Origin: Gimesia aquarii
GTDB taxonomy: Bacteria; Planctomycetota; Planctomycetia; Planctomycetales; Planctomycetaceae
Assembly (NCBI RefSeq): GCF_007748195.1
Contig: NZ_CP037920.1
Coordinates: 4,663,800 to 4,727,799 of the forward strand
Length of the DNA stretch: 64,000 nucleotides
Direction: 5' to 3'
In this document: piece after piece, positions 1 to 8,947 of the stretch
Numbering within the stretch: the first letter of the stretch is position 1
Layout of the letters: every line of letters begins with the position of its first letter
The notes under the pieces: generated by a model
Databases searched by the model: none
What the model saw: only the letters and a program-made list of their open reading frames with translations
What the model was told of the DNA's origin: nothing
Program-made: the position numbers and the translations under genes

Positions 1-1039
1 GTTTTGTATCAGGTTCAACTATGGTTCCTTCGCCGTAATCATTCCAGGTTGCAATCTGAATCAGGGGGGAGTCACTCTCTGCAGCCAGTTTCAACGATTC
101 CTCCAGGGTCTTGCCACCCCGCGCTTCAATCAATCCATAACTCTTATGTAAACCAGCTTGCTCGTAAATGTCATGAAAACCGGGAAAGGCTACGGCAAGA
201 ACCGGCTCTGCCGATGATTTGTCATAATGCAAACGAAGTTGTTTTTGCCACTCATCGGGAGTCACTGTTTTCCCCCCTGAGACAGGAGGCCAGAGAAACA
301 TACCATCAAAGCCTGCCGATTTTGTCAGATGCGGCAAACCAAAGAGCAGGGGAGGCAGAGACAAACCAGCTTTGAGCTGGAGCCAATTTGCTTTGTGATA
401 ATACTGAGGCCCAAAAACCAGAAGAATCGGCTGGCCCTGAATTTTGACATACGCATCATCGGCAAGCCAATGTTCGTCAAGCCATTTGAAAGCATCCTTT
501 CCGCGGGCAACCGCGTCCTGCTGCGAAATGAATTTGTTCTCGAGCATATGCTTGATCGTCTGGTCTTCATAACAGATCGCAAATTTGAGTCCCGCTTGTT
601 TGATAAATTTGACCAGATGACGTGTATTGCGGTGAATGTGACCATAGTCCCGAAAGTCAGAAATTCCATACCAGTCAACGATCACGCCATTGATGCCAGC
701 CATTTTCATCTGAAGCACATGACATTCCAGCGCATCGGGATCATTCGAATCATAGAGACCAATCAGCGGATAATCATGAGAGGCCACCTCGCGCTGACCA
801 TTACTGCGAATTTTTTCGGGATCAAAACGACCCATCGTCCAGTGCCATCCCCATTCGCCACTGACAGGCTTGGAAGCGTACCAGGGCATATAATGGACGA
901 GAACCGGTTTGGCAGAATTCACCTCAGCAGACAGAGCAGAATTCAGACTTAGCATGAGCATGACCACAGCAGAGCTCATAAATGTTACAAAAATGTTGCT
1001 CAACACATTGTAGCCTGAATTCACAATTAACTTCCGCAT
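1..1039 (-). CDS. GH71/99-like glycoside hydrolase, 3' end cut by window edge
   Basis: Reading the minus strand from the ATG at 1039 gives an open frame that runs off the left edge (about 346 codons visible). After a hydrophobic N-terminal segment ending near ALSAE (secretion signal) comes VLVHYMPWY, then WGWHWTMGRFDP, GVIVDWYG, FAICYEDQT, FDGMFLWPP and IQIATWNDYGEGT. These strand-end motifs are typical of the (beta/alpha)8 barrel of planctomycete proteins named glycoside hydrolase family 71/99-like, related to endo-alpha-mannosidase and alpha-1,3-glucanase. The likely role is cleavage of an alpha-linked glycan outside the cytoplasm; the substrate cannot be told. The start lies 9 nt after the stop of the PQQ-like gene on the same strand, so the two are probably cotranscribed. 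The plus-strand frames here are antisense shadows. Confidence 0.82.
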   Translation of the reverse strand, partial: MRKLIVNSGYNVLSNIFVTFMSSAVVMLMLSLNSALSAEVNSAKPVLVHYMPWYASKPVSGEWGWHWTMGRFDPEKIRSNGQREVASHDYPLIGLYDSNDPDALECHVLQMKMAGINGVIVDWYGISDFRDYGHIHRNTRHLVKFIKQAGLKFAICYEDQTIKHMLENKFISQQDAVARGKDAFKWLDEHWLADDAYVKIQGQPILLVFGPQYYHKANWLQLKAGLSLPPLLFGLPHLTKSAGFDGMFLWPPVSGGKTVTPDEWQKQLRLHYDKSSAEPVLAVAFPGFHDIYEQAGLHKSYGLIEARGGKTLEESLKLAAESDSPLIQIATWNDYGEGTIVEPDTK

Positions 1040-1048
1040 ATTGAATAC

Positions 1049-2548
1049 TTACTTCTCACCCACACAAATCAACTTGCTGCGTGTGCGAACAAACATCCGA
1101 CCGTCGGCAATCGCGGGAGTACCCAGAATGGAATCGCCCATGTCGTTCTTAGCGAGAATCTTTTGCTCCGGGCCATCTTCTAACACAACGATCTTGCCGT
1201 TCTCGCCAGCGACATAAATCTTCCCATCGCCAAAAATCGGCGAAGCAAAATATTCACTTTCATTTTGAATTCGCTTGGGCCCCCAGAGCTTCTTGCCTTT
1301 CCCCACTTCATAACAGGTTGAAATCCCGCCCCCCTTGACCAGAAACATGCGATCTGCCGTTACCAGAGGCGAGACAATATGATCGGTGTGTTTGGTTGGA
1401 TGTTTCCAGAGTAAATGTGATTTGGTCACATCACCTCTACCACCACCTTTCACTGCCAGGATAAACTGCTGTGCCGGTTCTTCTCCAAACTTCGCACCTG
1501 CCTCATTACCCGGTGGAAGAAACGCGATGTCCAGTTCCTTACCTTCCAGTGCACCATCTTTATTCAGGTCTCCACGATCAAATGTCTTTTTATAGAAGGC
1601 CTCGGGAACTTTGACTTTACCCACAAACGCCTGAATTTCGTCTTTGGTCACTTTCCCATCGCTGTTACCTGTCTCCCAGCGATCGATGGAAGCCAGCCAC
1701 TGGTTGGCAATGCCACCACTTTGGAGTGCAACGTAGATAATGCCATCACGGCTGACGGGAGTCGTTTTAATATTACGTAACAATGTACGGGCACTCCAGA
1801 GCCGCTTACCGGTTTTCGGATCGTAACCGATTAACTTACCGGTACCGGCAACAACAATCTCGTCTCCTTTGTCGGTTTCACAAATAACGGGATGGGAATA
1901 GTTCACAGCCTGATCGCTGCGATCATCTTTCCAGACAATCTTTCCGGTTGCCTTGTCGAATGCATAGAACGCAGGCGCCAGGTCATCGTCCTGACAGAAG
2001 AGTACCAAATCTTTATAAAGCGTAGGAGACATGCCCGCCCCCCATTTGAATACAAAATAAGGCACAGGAAGTTTCTTCTGCCAGATGTCAGCTCCTGTTT
2101 CTGCATCGACGGCCAACATGCCGAGTGTGCTGAAGTAAAAGTAAACGCGTTCGTCGTCGGCAGCCGGTGTGGTTGCGGCAAAGCTGTTGGTCTTATGAAT
2201 TTCGAGCAGTTCGCCGGTCTTCCAGACACGCTCCCACAGTTTTTTCCCGGTCTTGGCATCGAAGGCATAGAGTGCGACTTTGTCTTTACCCACCATACCT
2301 GAGGTAAAGACACGCCCCGCAGCAACAACAGGGCAACCGATGCCATCTCCAAGTTTCTCCGACCAGATGACATTTTTCTGGTCACTGAATTCCGCCGGTA
2401 ACGCGTTTTTTGCCGAGGAGACTCCCGAACAATTCGGACCGCGGAATTGAGGCCAATCTTCTGCCTGTAACAAAGCAGTCTCATTCAGGAAACTATAACA
2501 ACAAGTAACTAGAGCAAGTATCACAGCCTGTTTTCGCATCGAAAGCAT
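1049..2548 (-). CDS. Secreted PQQ-like beta-propeller protein with EF-hand pair
   Basis: 499 aa. A signal peptide (about residues 1-29) is followed by EDWPQFRGPNCSG, the usual opening of planctomycete outer-membrane/periplasmic PQQ-like (BamB-like) proteins. Repeated blades such as YAFDAKTGKKLWE, FDKATGKIVWK and YDPKTGKRLW show the beta-propeller. Two EF-hand loops interrupt the propeller, at about residues 293-304 (first position Thr, so weak) and 327-338 (D-x-N-x-D-G-x-L-E-x-x-E, a full calcium loop). No PQQ-dehydrogenase active-site set is evident, so a binding or scaffold role is more likely than an oxidoreductase role. It lies directly upstream of the GH71/99-like gene with a 9-nt gap. 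Confidence 0.85.
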   Translation of the reverse strand: MLSMRKQAVILALVTCCYSFLNETALLQAEDWPQFRGPNCSGVSSAKNALPAEFSDQKNVIWSEKLGDGIGCPVVAAGRVFTSGMVGKDKVALYAFDAKTGKKLWERVWKTGELLEIHKTNSFAATTPAADDERVYFYFSTLGMLAVDAETGADIWQKKLPVPYFVFKWGAGMSPTLYKDLVLFCQDDDLAPAFYAFDKATGKIVWKDDRSDQAVNYSHPVICETDKGDEIVVAGTGKLIGYDPKTGKRLWSARTLLRNIKTTPVSRDGIIYVALQSGGIANQWLASIDRWETGNSDGKVTKDEIQAFVGKVKVPEAFYKKTFDRGDLNKDGALEGKELDIAFLPPGNEAGAKFGEEPAQQFILAVKGGGRGDVTKSHLLWKHPTKHTDHIVSPLVTADRMFLVKGGGISTCYEVGKGKKLWGPKRIQNESEYFASPIFGDGKIYVAGENGKIVVLEDGPEQKILAKNDMGDSILGTPAIADGRMFVRTRSKLICVGEK

Positions 2549-2874
2549 TGGTAGTCTCTCCTGAAAATCATGGAAGCCGGTAAGTCGCGCTGTAAGAACT
2601 CTCTCATATTTTGATGGTGGTTGGATTCATCATTCAACTTTTCAGAGAGCTGATATCAACTCTACCTAATCATTTCACCAAAACCCACAGCTCTGTACTA
2701 CTTTTTTACGTCTTGCAAAAACATATAAAAAAATCTACATATCATAGAGACAGACAACCGATCAGTTGTTAGAATGGTGCAGCAGAATAATCAAACCATC
2801 CTTAATTTATCCTTCCCAGCATCAGACCGAGTTAATATCACGTGCTAAACTAAAACAAGCGAAAGGATATTACC
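2549..2874. other. Divergent intergenic region
   Basis: About 326 nt between the PQQ-like gene (minus) and the DUF1501 gene (plus). It is AT-rich and must hold both promoters. A possible plus-strand pair is TTGCAA near 2715 with TACATA 17 nt later, but the -10 match is weak. GAAAGGA just before 2875 is a fair ribosome-binding site. I see no small gene or stable RNA. Confidence 0.5.
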
Positions 2875-4314
2875 ATGTTCTCGATCCTGAATCATCCAAG
2901 CCGAACCGGTAATGGAATTACACGACGGGAACTTCTTACAACGGGCGGTGCAGGGCTCCTTGGCCTCAGTCTACCTAAGGTCTTACAGGCAGAACAAAAA
3001 CAGATAACCGATCCCTTTCAAGGGGGACGTGCAAAATCAGTCATCTTTCTGTTTCTGTTTGGTGGTCCCAGTCAACTCGAAACATTTGACCTCAAACCGG
3101 AGGCTCCCAGCGAAATTCGTGGTCCGTTTCAATCGATCGACTGCCGTACCCCCGGGCTACTCATCAGCGAACATTTGCCACACCTGGCGAATGTTTCTGA
3201 TAAATATTCTGTCATTCGCAGCATGACTCATACATTTAATGATCACAGTGGCGGCGGACATTACATCCAAACCGGAAAACGTTGGCACATTCCCATCGGC
3301 GCGGGATTTGATGCCACTCCCAAAGACTGGCCTTCGGTGGGTTCGGTCGTTGAATATTTGACTCAACACACACCGGGAGGATTGGAACGTGATCTGCCGA
3401 ACTACTCGGTAGTCCCCAATCGTCTGGGACGTTTGCAGGCGGGTGGTCGTTACCTTCGACCAGGTGAATATGCGGGTTGGTTGGGACGTGCATATAATCC
3501 ACTGACAACGACGGTCGATCAACGGGATTCAACAGACAATCCTTACTGGCGTGACTGCACTGATGAAGAATTAAGTTATGAGATCGAAGGGCTTGCACCA
3601 GAAGTTCCTCTCAAAACGATCCGTCGCCGCATCGCGCTGCTAAAACACTTTGACCATATGAAGCGAAATTTTGACAAGGCCGATTCACAGATCTTTGACC
3701 AGTTTCGTCAACGTGCTTTGGCACTTCTGACTTCGGACAGTACGCGCAATGCATTGAATATTCAAAAAGAACCAGAAACACTCCGTGATCAGTACGGACG
3801 TCATCTCTTTGGTCAGTCCTGCCTGATGGCGCGCAGACTGGTTGAAGCAGGCGTTCGCTTTGTCACCGTGCACTATGATTGTGTAGACGGTTATAGCTGG
3901 GACTCCCACCGTAACAGTGATGATGTGCAGCACCATTTACTGCCTACGTTCGATCAAGGCGCTGCCGCGTTATTAACGGATCTGGATCAACGAGGCATGC
4001 TGGACGAAACACTCGTCATCGCCATGGGTGAAATGGGCCGTACTCCTAAACCAAACAATTCCTGGGGCCGCGGTCACTGGAGCCAACTCTTCCCGGCTCT
4101 CATCGCCGGTGCCGGCATTCAGGGAGGTACCACCTATGGACGCTCCGACCGACTTGCTTCCAAACCGGTCGAACATCCTGTCAGTCCGGAAGATCTGGCC
4201 GCCACCATCTACTGGGCCATGGGCATTGACCCGGGCTTAATGTTACCCGATGCGCTCAATCGCCCGGTTCCAATCAACGAAGATGGGGAACCACTCAAAC
4301 AGTTATTTAGTTGA
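2875..4314 (+). CDS. DUF1501 family Tat-exported protein
   Basis: 479 aa. The N-terminus has a twin-arginine signal (ITRRELLTTGGAGLLGLSLP), so the protein is probably exported folded. The body has the DUF1501 hallmarks: SVIFLFLFGGPSQLETFDLKP, SVIRSMTHTFNDHSGGGHYIQTG, and a C-terminal part with LVIAMGEMGRTPKPN, GRGHW and GLMLPDALNRPVP. DUF1501 is related to the alkaline phosphatase/sulfatase superfamily and abounds in planctomycetes, usually next to DUF1549/DUF1553 cytochromes; no such partner is adjacent here. Exact activity is unknown. The ATG is preceded by GAAAGGA. Confidence 0.88.
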   Translation: MFSILNHPSRTGNGITRRELLTTGGAGLLGLSLPKVLQAEQKQITDPFQGGRAKSVIFLFLFGGPSQLETFDLKPEAPSEIRGPFQSIDCRTPGLLISEHLPHLANVSDKYSVIRSMTHTFNDHSGGGHYIQTGKRWHIPIGAGFDATPKDWPSVGSVVEYLTQHTPGGLERDLPNYSVVPNRLGRLQAGGRYLRPGEYAGWLGRAYNPLTTTVDQRDSTDNPYWRDCTDEELSYEIEGLAPEVPLKTIRRRIALLKHFDHMKRNFDKADSQIFDQFRQRALALLTSDSTRNALNIQKEPETLRDQYGRHLFGQSCLMARRLVEAGVRFVTVHYDCVDGYSWDSHRNSDDVQHHLLPTFDQGAAALLTDLDQRGMLDETLVIAMGEMGRTPKPNNSWGRGHWSQLFPALIAGAGIQGGTTYGRSDRLASKPVEHPVSPEDLAATIYWAMGIDPGLMLPDALNRPVPINEDGEPLKQLFS

Positions 4315-4478
4315 GCAGGCTGGTAGAATTCACTCTCTTGCAGCTGTGAGGACTGGCATTCCTCTCATCGTTTGTCTCTCCATTTCGTGAATTCCTTGCA
4401 ATCCGACATCAGATCGGCTCCAATCATAGTAGTGACCCAAACAACCAGATTTTTTCCTGACGCTAAAAGGTTTCCCCG

Positions 4479-5642
4479 ATGAAACATCTTACATTCATTG
4501 CCTGCCTGTTTATAACAAGCGTTTGTTTTGCTGCGAACCACGCACCAAAATTCAAACCGCAAACCATTGATGATACGGTTGAAATCGGTTATGGCACCGC
4601 CATTGGCGATGTGGACGGCGATGGAAAACCAGACATTCTTCTGGCAGATAAGAAAGAGTTCGTCTGGTATCAGAATCCCACCTGGAAACGGCATGTGATT
4701 GCCGAAAATTTGACCGAACGAGATAATGTTTGCATCGCAGCTCGCGATATTGACGGCGACGGGAAAGTCGAAATCGCAGGCGGCGGACAGTGGAACCCCG
4801 GCGATACACTGAATTCGGGAGCGGTTTTCTATCTCGAACCACCCAAAGATCGAACGCAGTTATGGAATCCCATCAAACTTCCCAATCAACCCGTTGTTCA
4901 TCGCATGCGTTGGGCCAAGCTGGGAAAAAATCGTTTTGCACTCGTTGTTTCTCCCCTGCATGGCAAAGGAAATAAAAAAGGGGAAGGTGCCGGTGTGAAA
5001 TTAATTGCTTATGAGAAGCCCACAAATCCCAAAGACAAATGGAAGCAAACGGTGATCGAAGACACGTTACATGTCACACACAATCTTGACCCCGCTCAAT
5101 GGAATCCCCATACAGAAGCAGAAGAGATTCTCTATGCAGGTCGTGAAGGGGCAATGCTGATTTCCTTTGACCAGGGACAGTGGAAAAAGGAACGTTTTCC
5201 TGTCATCGAAGGCAGCGGCGAAATTCGTATGGGACGTTTGACCCCCTCCAGCCAATTCATCACGACCATTGAACCACTACATGGCGACAAACTGGTATTG
5301 TATCAATCTGGAACGAAACCAACTGAAATTTCAGGGCGACAGGTACTTGACGAAAACATCAAAGCCGGCCATGCGATCGCCACCGCAGATCTCTCAAGAA
5401 ACGGGCGTCAGGAAATCGTGGCTGGCTGGCGTTCTCCCAACAAAGATCAGAAAGTGGGAATCAAGGTCTACTGGTCTACTGATGCCTCAGGCAAAAATTG
5501 GAAATCTGCCTGGATCGATGAAAACGGGATGGCCTGCGAAGACATTCGACTGGGCGATCTGAACGGCGATGGGAAAATCGATATTGTTGCCGCCGGTCGC
5601 AATTCACACAATTTGAAAATTTACTGGAATCAATCTGAGTAA
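4479..5642 (+). CDS. Secreted FG-GAP/VCBS repeat beta-propeller protein
   Basis: 387 aa. A short signal peptide (MKHLTFIACLFITSVCFAA) is followed by FG-GAP/VCBS-type repeats with calcium-binding loops: IGDVDGDGKPDILLAD (about residue 40), ARDIDGDGKVEIAGGG (about 90), ATADLSRNGRQEIVAGW (about 300) and LGDLNGDGKIDIVAAG (about 360). This indicates an integrin-alpha-like seven-bladed propeller acting outside the cytoplasm. Function is unknown. It follows the DUF1501 gene on the same strand after 164 nt and converges with the SDR gene 9 nt downstream. Confidence 0.82.
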   Translation: MKHLTFIACLFITSVCFAANHAPKFKPQTIDDTVEIGYGTAIGDVDGDGKPDILLADKKEFVWYQNPTWKRHVIAENLTERDNVCIAARDIDGDGKVEIAGGGQWNPGDTLNSGAVFYLEPPKDRTQLWNPIKLPNQPVVHRMRWAKLGKNRFALVVSPLHGKGNKKGEGAGVKLIAYEKPTNPKDKWKQTVIEDTLHVTHNLDPAQWNPHTEAEEILYAGREGAMLISFDQGQWKKERFPVIEGSGEIRMGRLTPSSQFITTIEPLHGDKLVLYQSGTKPTEISGRQVLDENIKAGHAIATADLSRNGRQEIVAGWRSPNKDQKVGIKVYWSTDASGKNWKSAWIDENGMACEDIRLGDLNGDGKIDIVAAGRNSHNLKIYWNQSE

Positions 5643-5651
5643 GACAACACT

Positions 5652-6398
5652 CTACATCGTCCTGCCACCATCAACGACTAATAACTGTCCGGTGCTCAGA
5701 GTTGTTCCCAGCGAAAGATACAACACTGTATCGGCAATGTCATCAGGTAGAGAAGGGCGGGGAATCGGATAACCCGACGTCTCTTCGGCCAGTTGTTCGT
5801 CGGTCATTACCCGTTTCAGCCAGCGGCTGTCAATCGGACCGGGGCAAACGGAGTTCACGCGAATCTCAGGTCCGAGAGCACGGGCCAGTGATTTTGTCAT
5901 CGTATTTAAACCACCTTTACTTGCACAATAGGCAACACTCGAACCACGACCATCAATGCCTGCGGTGGAGCTGACATTCACCACCGATCCCAAATCACTG
6001 ATCCGCAATAAATGTGCTGCTGCACGAACACAAAAGAACGGCCCTTTCAAATTCACCCCCAGAATGCGGTCCCAAATTTCCTCAGTCACTGCGTCCAGAT
6101 CCTTGTGTTCGATAAATTCAGTCGTACCCGCATTATTTACAAGCACATCCAGCCGTCCCCATTGAGATTCCACTTCGCCAATCATCGCTTGCACGGCTGC
6201 GTCATCACTCACATCACATTGAATGAGTAAGACGTTCCCTCCTTCTGCCTCCACCAGAGATTTTGTTTCAAAGGCTTCTGCTTCGCTACGGGAATAATTC
6301 ACCACAATATCAAAGCCTTCTTCGGCAAACCGTAGGGCACAGGCACGTCCTACACCCGTGGCTGACCCGGTAATCAATGCAACGTACTTTTCATTCAT
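5652..6398 (-). CDS. SDR family oxidoreductase
   Basis: 248 aa from the ATG at 6398; a TTG two codons upstream is also in frame. Classical short-chain dehydrogenase: cofactor motif TGSATGVG near residue 12, NNAG near 90, catalytic Ser in NVSS and Y-x-x-x-K in AYCASKGG, then VCPGPIDS and the C-terminal VDGG. The VVNYSR segment after beta-2 suggests NADP preference, as in FabG-like 3-oxoacyl or sugar-alcohol reductases. It lies 70 nt downstream of the enolase-superfamily gene on the same strand, so a role in sugar-acid or related catabolism is plausible. The real substrate is not readable from sequence. Confidence 0.88.
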   Translation of the reverse strand: MNEKYVALITGSATGVGRACALRFAEEGFDIVVNYSRSEAEAFETKSLVEAEGGNVLLIQCDVSDDAAVQAMIGEVESQWGRLDVLVNNAGTTEFIEHKDLDAVTEEIWDRILGVNLKGPFFCVRAAAHLLRISDLGSVVNVSSTAGIDGRGSSVAYCASKGGLNTMTKSLARALGPEIRVNSVCPGPIDSRWLKRVMTDEQLAEETSGYPIPRPSLPDDIADTVLYLSLGTTLSTGQLLVVDGGRTM

Positions 6399-6468
6399 GA
6401 GCAAATTGTTCTGTTAAATTATTCTATATTTAAGTTGAGAGAGAATTCTGATAAGCCGCCTGAAATCG

Positions 6469-7587
6469 CTAAGTGTTTAAATTCGCTTCGACGATTCCCC
6501 AATCGACTTCGATGCCCAGTCCTGGCAAGTCAGGAATCGTGATGACCGGACCTTCGATCTGGAGCGGATTTTTAACAACAGAAATTTCATGATATTCAGG
6601 ACCGAGAATATCACCCGGATATTGTTCAATGTTCATATTTGGACAACCAACGACCGAATGACACATCGCAGCGGAAGCGATATCAAGTTCCAGATTGGAA
6701 CCGATACTACAGGGAATCCCGTGTTGCTCGGCGTATTTCACAATCGCGACGGTCTTACTGATACCCCCGTTCTTACCGGGATAGACGTTGATCACATCGC
6801 AGGCTTCATTCCGAATACACTCTTTGGCATCTTCCAGATCAAAACAAATGTCATCAGCCATGATTTTTGGTTGAATGGCACGTCGCACTTCTGCGAGTGC
6901 AGCAAAGTCACCCCGAGGTGTCGGTTGTTCAAATAGCGCCACATTACAGTCAGCCATGCGTTCCATTGCTGCAATCGCGGTGGTTGCATCCCAACCGGCA
7001 TTGGCGTCGATGGTTAACTCCAAATCCGGTCCCATTGTCTCACGTACCAGCTTGACGCGAGCAACATCTTCATCCGGATTCGTACCCACTTTGACTTTGA
7101 TCGTACTAAATCCGGAAGCCACAAGTTCTTTTGTTCTACGTTCTGCCCGTTCCAAAGGATACGCGCCCATTGAAAAGCGACACTTGATCGAACGACTCCG
7201 CGCAGCACCTCCCAATAACTCATAGACCGGTTGGCCTGCTTCTTTTCCTTTTATGTCCCAGCAGGCCATTTCGATTGCGGACTTGGCAAACCAGTTTCCC
7301 TGTGCGATCCGATCCATAATTAAATTCACGTTTTCAATGTCACACGGATCATGTCCCAGCAATAACGGTGTAAAGATGCGATCGACAATGGCCTGTGCCC
7401 CCCAGACCGTTTCACCACTCCAGCGTGAGATGACTGTTGCTTCACCGGCCCCCTCAATACCGGCGTCTGTTTCCACTCGCAATACCAGATATTGGGAAAC
7501 ATCGTGTTTGCCGAGTGCCGAAATCATACGGCGTTCAGGCTTGAGAGGAATACGAACAGGGTAGGTTTTAATCGCGGTAATCTTCAT
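6469..7587 (-). CDS. Enolase-superfamily (mandelate racemase/muconate lactonizing type) enzyme
   Basis: 372 aa, full length for the family. The N-terminal capping domain precedes a (beta/alpha)7-beta barrel with the K-x-K motif (K164, K166 in IKVKVG), metal ligands D194 (TIDANAGWD), E220 (ALFEQPTP) and D245 (IMADD), and K272 in the NVYPGKNGG segment. This Lys-pair layout is that of the muconate lactonizing subgroup, which includes dipeptide epimerases and o-succinylbenzoate synthase; the acid substrate is not defined. It is the first gene of a likely two-gene unit with the SDR and is divergent from the serine hydrolase at 7836. Confidence 0.87.
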   Translation of the reverse strand: MKITAIKTYPVRIPLKPERRMISALGKHDVSQYLVLRVETDAGIEGAGEATVISRWSGETVWGAQAIVDRIFTPLLLGHDPCDIENVNLIMDRIAQGNWFAKSAIEMACWDIKGKEAGQPVYELLGGAARSRSIKCRFSMGAYPLERAERRTKELVASGFSTIKVKVGTNPDEDVARVKLVRETMGPDLELTIDANAGWDATTAIAAMERMADCNVALFEQPTPRGDFAALAEVRRAIQPKIMADDICFDLEDAKECIRNEACDVINVYPGKNGGISKTVAIVKYAEQHGIPCSIGSNLELDIASAAMCHSVVGCPNMNIEQYPGDILGPEYHEISVVKNPLQIEGPVITIPDLPGLGIEVDWGIVEANLNT

Positions 7588-7835
7588 GATGGTCTCGCTT
7601 GTGTTCCCAGTTGTCAGTCATTGTTTCATCAACTTGAGCCTGTTATCGAATAAGTCAATAATGATACCAAATCCGTTTTCATACAGGAATCAAGAGCAAA
7701 CATTTCCCTGTATTATTACTTGAAACCATTAACCAATGAATACTGCAAGTCGGTAATGGTTGAATTGACGTTTCGATTTCGCTAAAAGCAACTCCAAGAT
7801 CAGATTGAATTCTCCCTAACTCATTCGAAAGTGAA

Positions 7836-8936
7836 TTGTCCGTGTCGTCTCTCGAAGATCGTCTCCCATTGACTTCTCAACGAATTTTGAACGGTATTGA
7901 AAACCAGTTACATACTGGAATGCAGATTTATGTCTCATTGCAGGGCGAAGTCATTGCAGACGCCGGTGCAGGAGAGGCCCGCCCCGGCATTCCCATGACG
8001 GCAGATACGATCAATCTCTGGCTCTCGGCGGGAAAGCCGCTGACAGCGATGGCCATTGCGCGACTAGCGGAACTGGGAAAACTGAACTTTGACGATCGAG
8101 TGACACGTTTTATTCCTGAATTCGGCACACACGGCAAAGAATCCATTACCTTACTACACATTCTTAACCACACTGCCGGCTTTCGACCGGTCGAAACGGG
8201 CTGGCCGGAATCGGATTGGGAAGAGACAATCCAACGCATCTCCACTACACCACTTGAAGAAAACTGGCAAATCGGAAAAACGGCCGGTTATCACGTTTCA
8301 TCCAGTTGGTTTATTTTAGGAGAAGTCCTGCAACGCATCATGGAACAACCTTACCCTGAATTGATGCGGGATCTGATTTTGGAACCTCTGGGTATGAAAC
8401 AGAGTTGGCTGGGTATGCCTGTTGAAATCTTTGAAACGATTCAAGACAACATTGCCTATGTCTATCAGCGAGAAAAAGGAGAGATGCAACTGACCGACTG
8501 GCATACAGCACCGCGCTGTTTGAAACCTTCACCGGGGGGGAATGCACGAGGCCCGATTCGGGAACTGGGCTGGTTTTATGAATGTCTGCTGAATCAGGGT
8601 CTACCGTTGTTTGAACCTCAGACTGTTGAAACAATGACATCACGGCATCGCATCGACCAGTTCGATTTAACGCTGCAACACATTGTCGATTATGGGCTCG
8701 GTTTTATTATTAATTCAAATCGTTACGGCGAAGCCACCGTCCCTTACGGGTTCGGTAAATATGCTTCGGAAGAAACGTTCGGTCATGGTGGTTCACAATC
8801 TTCGATCGCCTTTGCCGATCCGGAAAAAGAATTAGTGGTCGCCGTCGTTGCGAATGGCAGACCGGGTGAACCCAAACATCAGCGCCGTGCAAAAGAAATC
8901 AACGAGGCGATTTACGAAGACCTCAAGTTGATTTGA
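7836..8936 (+). CDS. Serine hydrolase of the beta-lactamase/EstB family
   Basis: 366 aa from a TTG at 7836; a GTG at 7842 is the other credible start. The S-x-x-K motif is S64-A-G-K67 (NLWLSAGKPLT), followed by LLHILNHTAGF, which is typical of class C-like esterases and DD-peptidases, then GYHVSSSWFILGEVL, where the Tyr motif is expected, and the C-terminal H-x-G in FGHGGSQSS. No signal peptide is seen, so a cytoplasmic esterase is more likely than a true beta-lactamase. The next gene, on the opposite strand, ends 11 nt further. Confidence 0.83.
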   Translation: MSVSSLEDRLPLTSQRILNGIENQLHTGMQIYVSLQGEVIADAGAGEARPGIPMTADTINLWLSAGKPLTAMAIARLAELGKLNFDDRVTRFIPEFGTHGKESITLLHILNHTAGFRPVETGWPESDWEETIQRISTTPLEENWQIGKTAGYHVSSSWFILGEVLQRIMEQPYPELMRDLILEPLGMKQSWLGMPVEIFETIQDNIAYVYQREKGEMQLTDWHTAPRCLKPSPGGNARGPIRELGWFYECLLNQGLPLFEPQTVETMTSRHRIDQFDLTLQHIVDYGLGFIINSNRYGEATVPYGFGKYASEETFGHGGSQSSIAFADPEKELVVAVVANGRPGEPKHQRRAKEINEAIYEDLKLI

Positions 8937-8947
8937 CAAAACAGACT

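Noticed and set aside
329..952. Long plus-strand frame of 207 codons
   Set aside because: It lies antisense to the GH71/99-like gene, whose translation gives clear family motifs and a signal peptide. The plus frame has none.
7836..8936. True beta-lactamase (antibiotic resistance)
   Set aside because: S-x-x-K and H-x-G motifs are present but there is no signal peptide, and the overall text fits EstB-type esterases.
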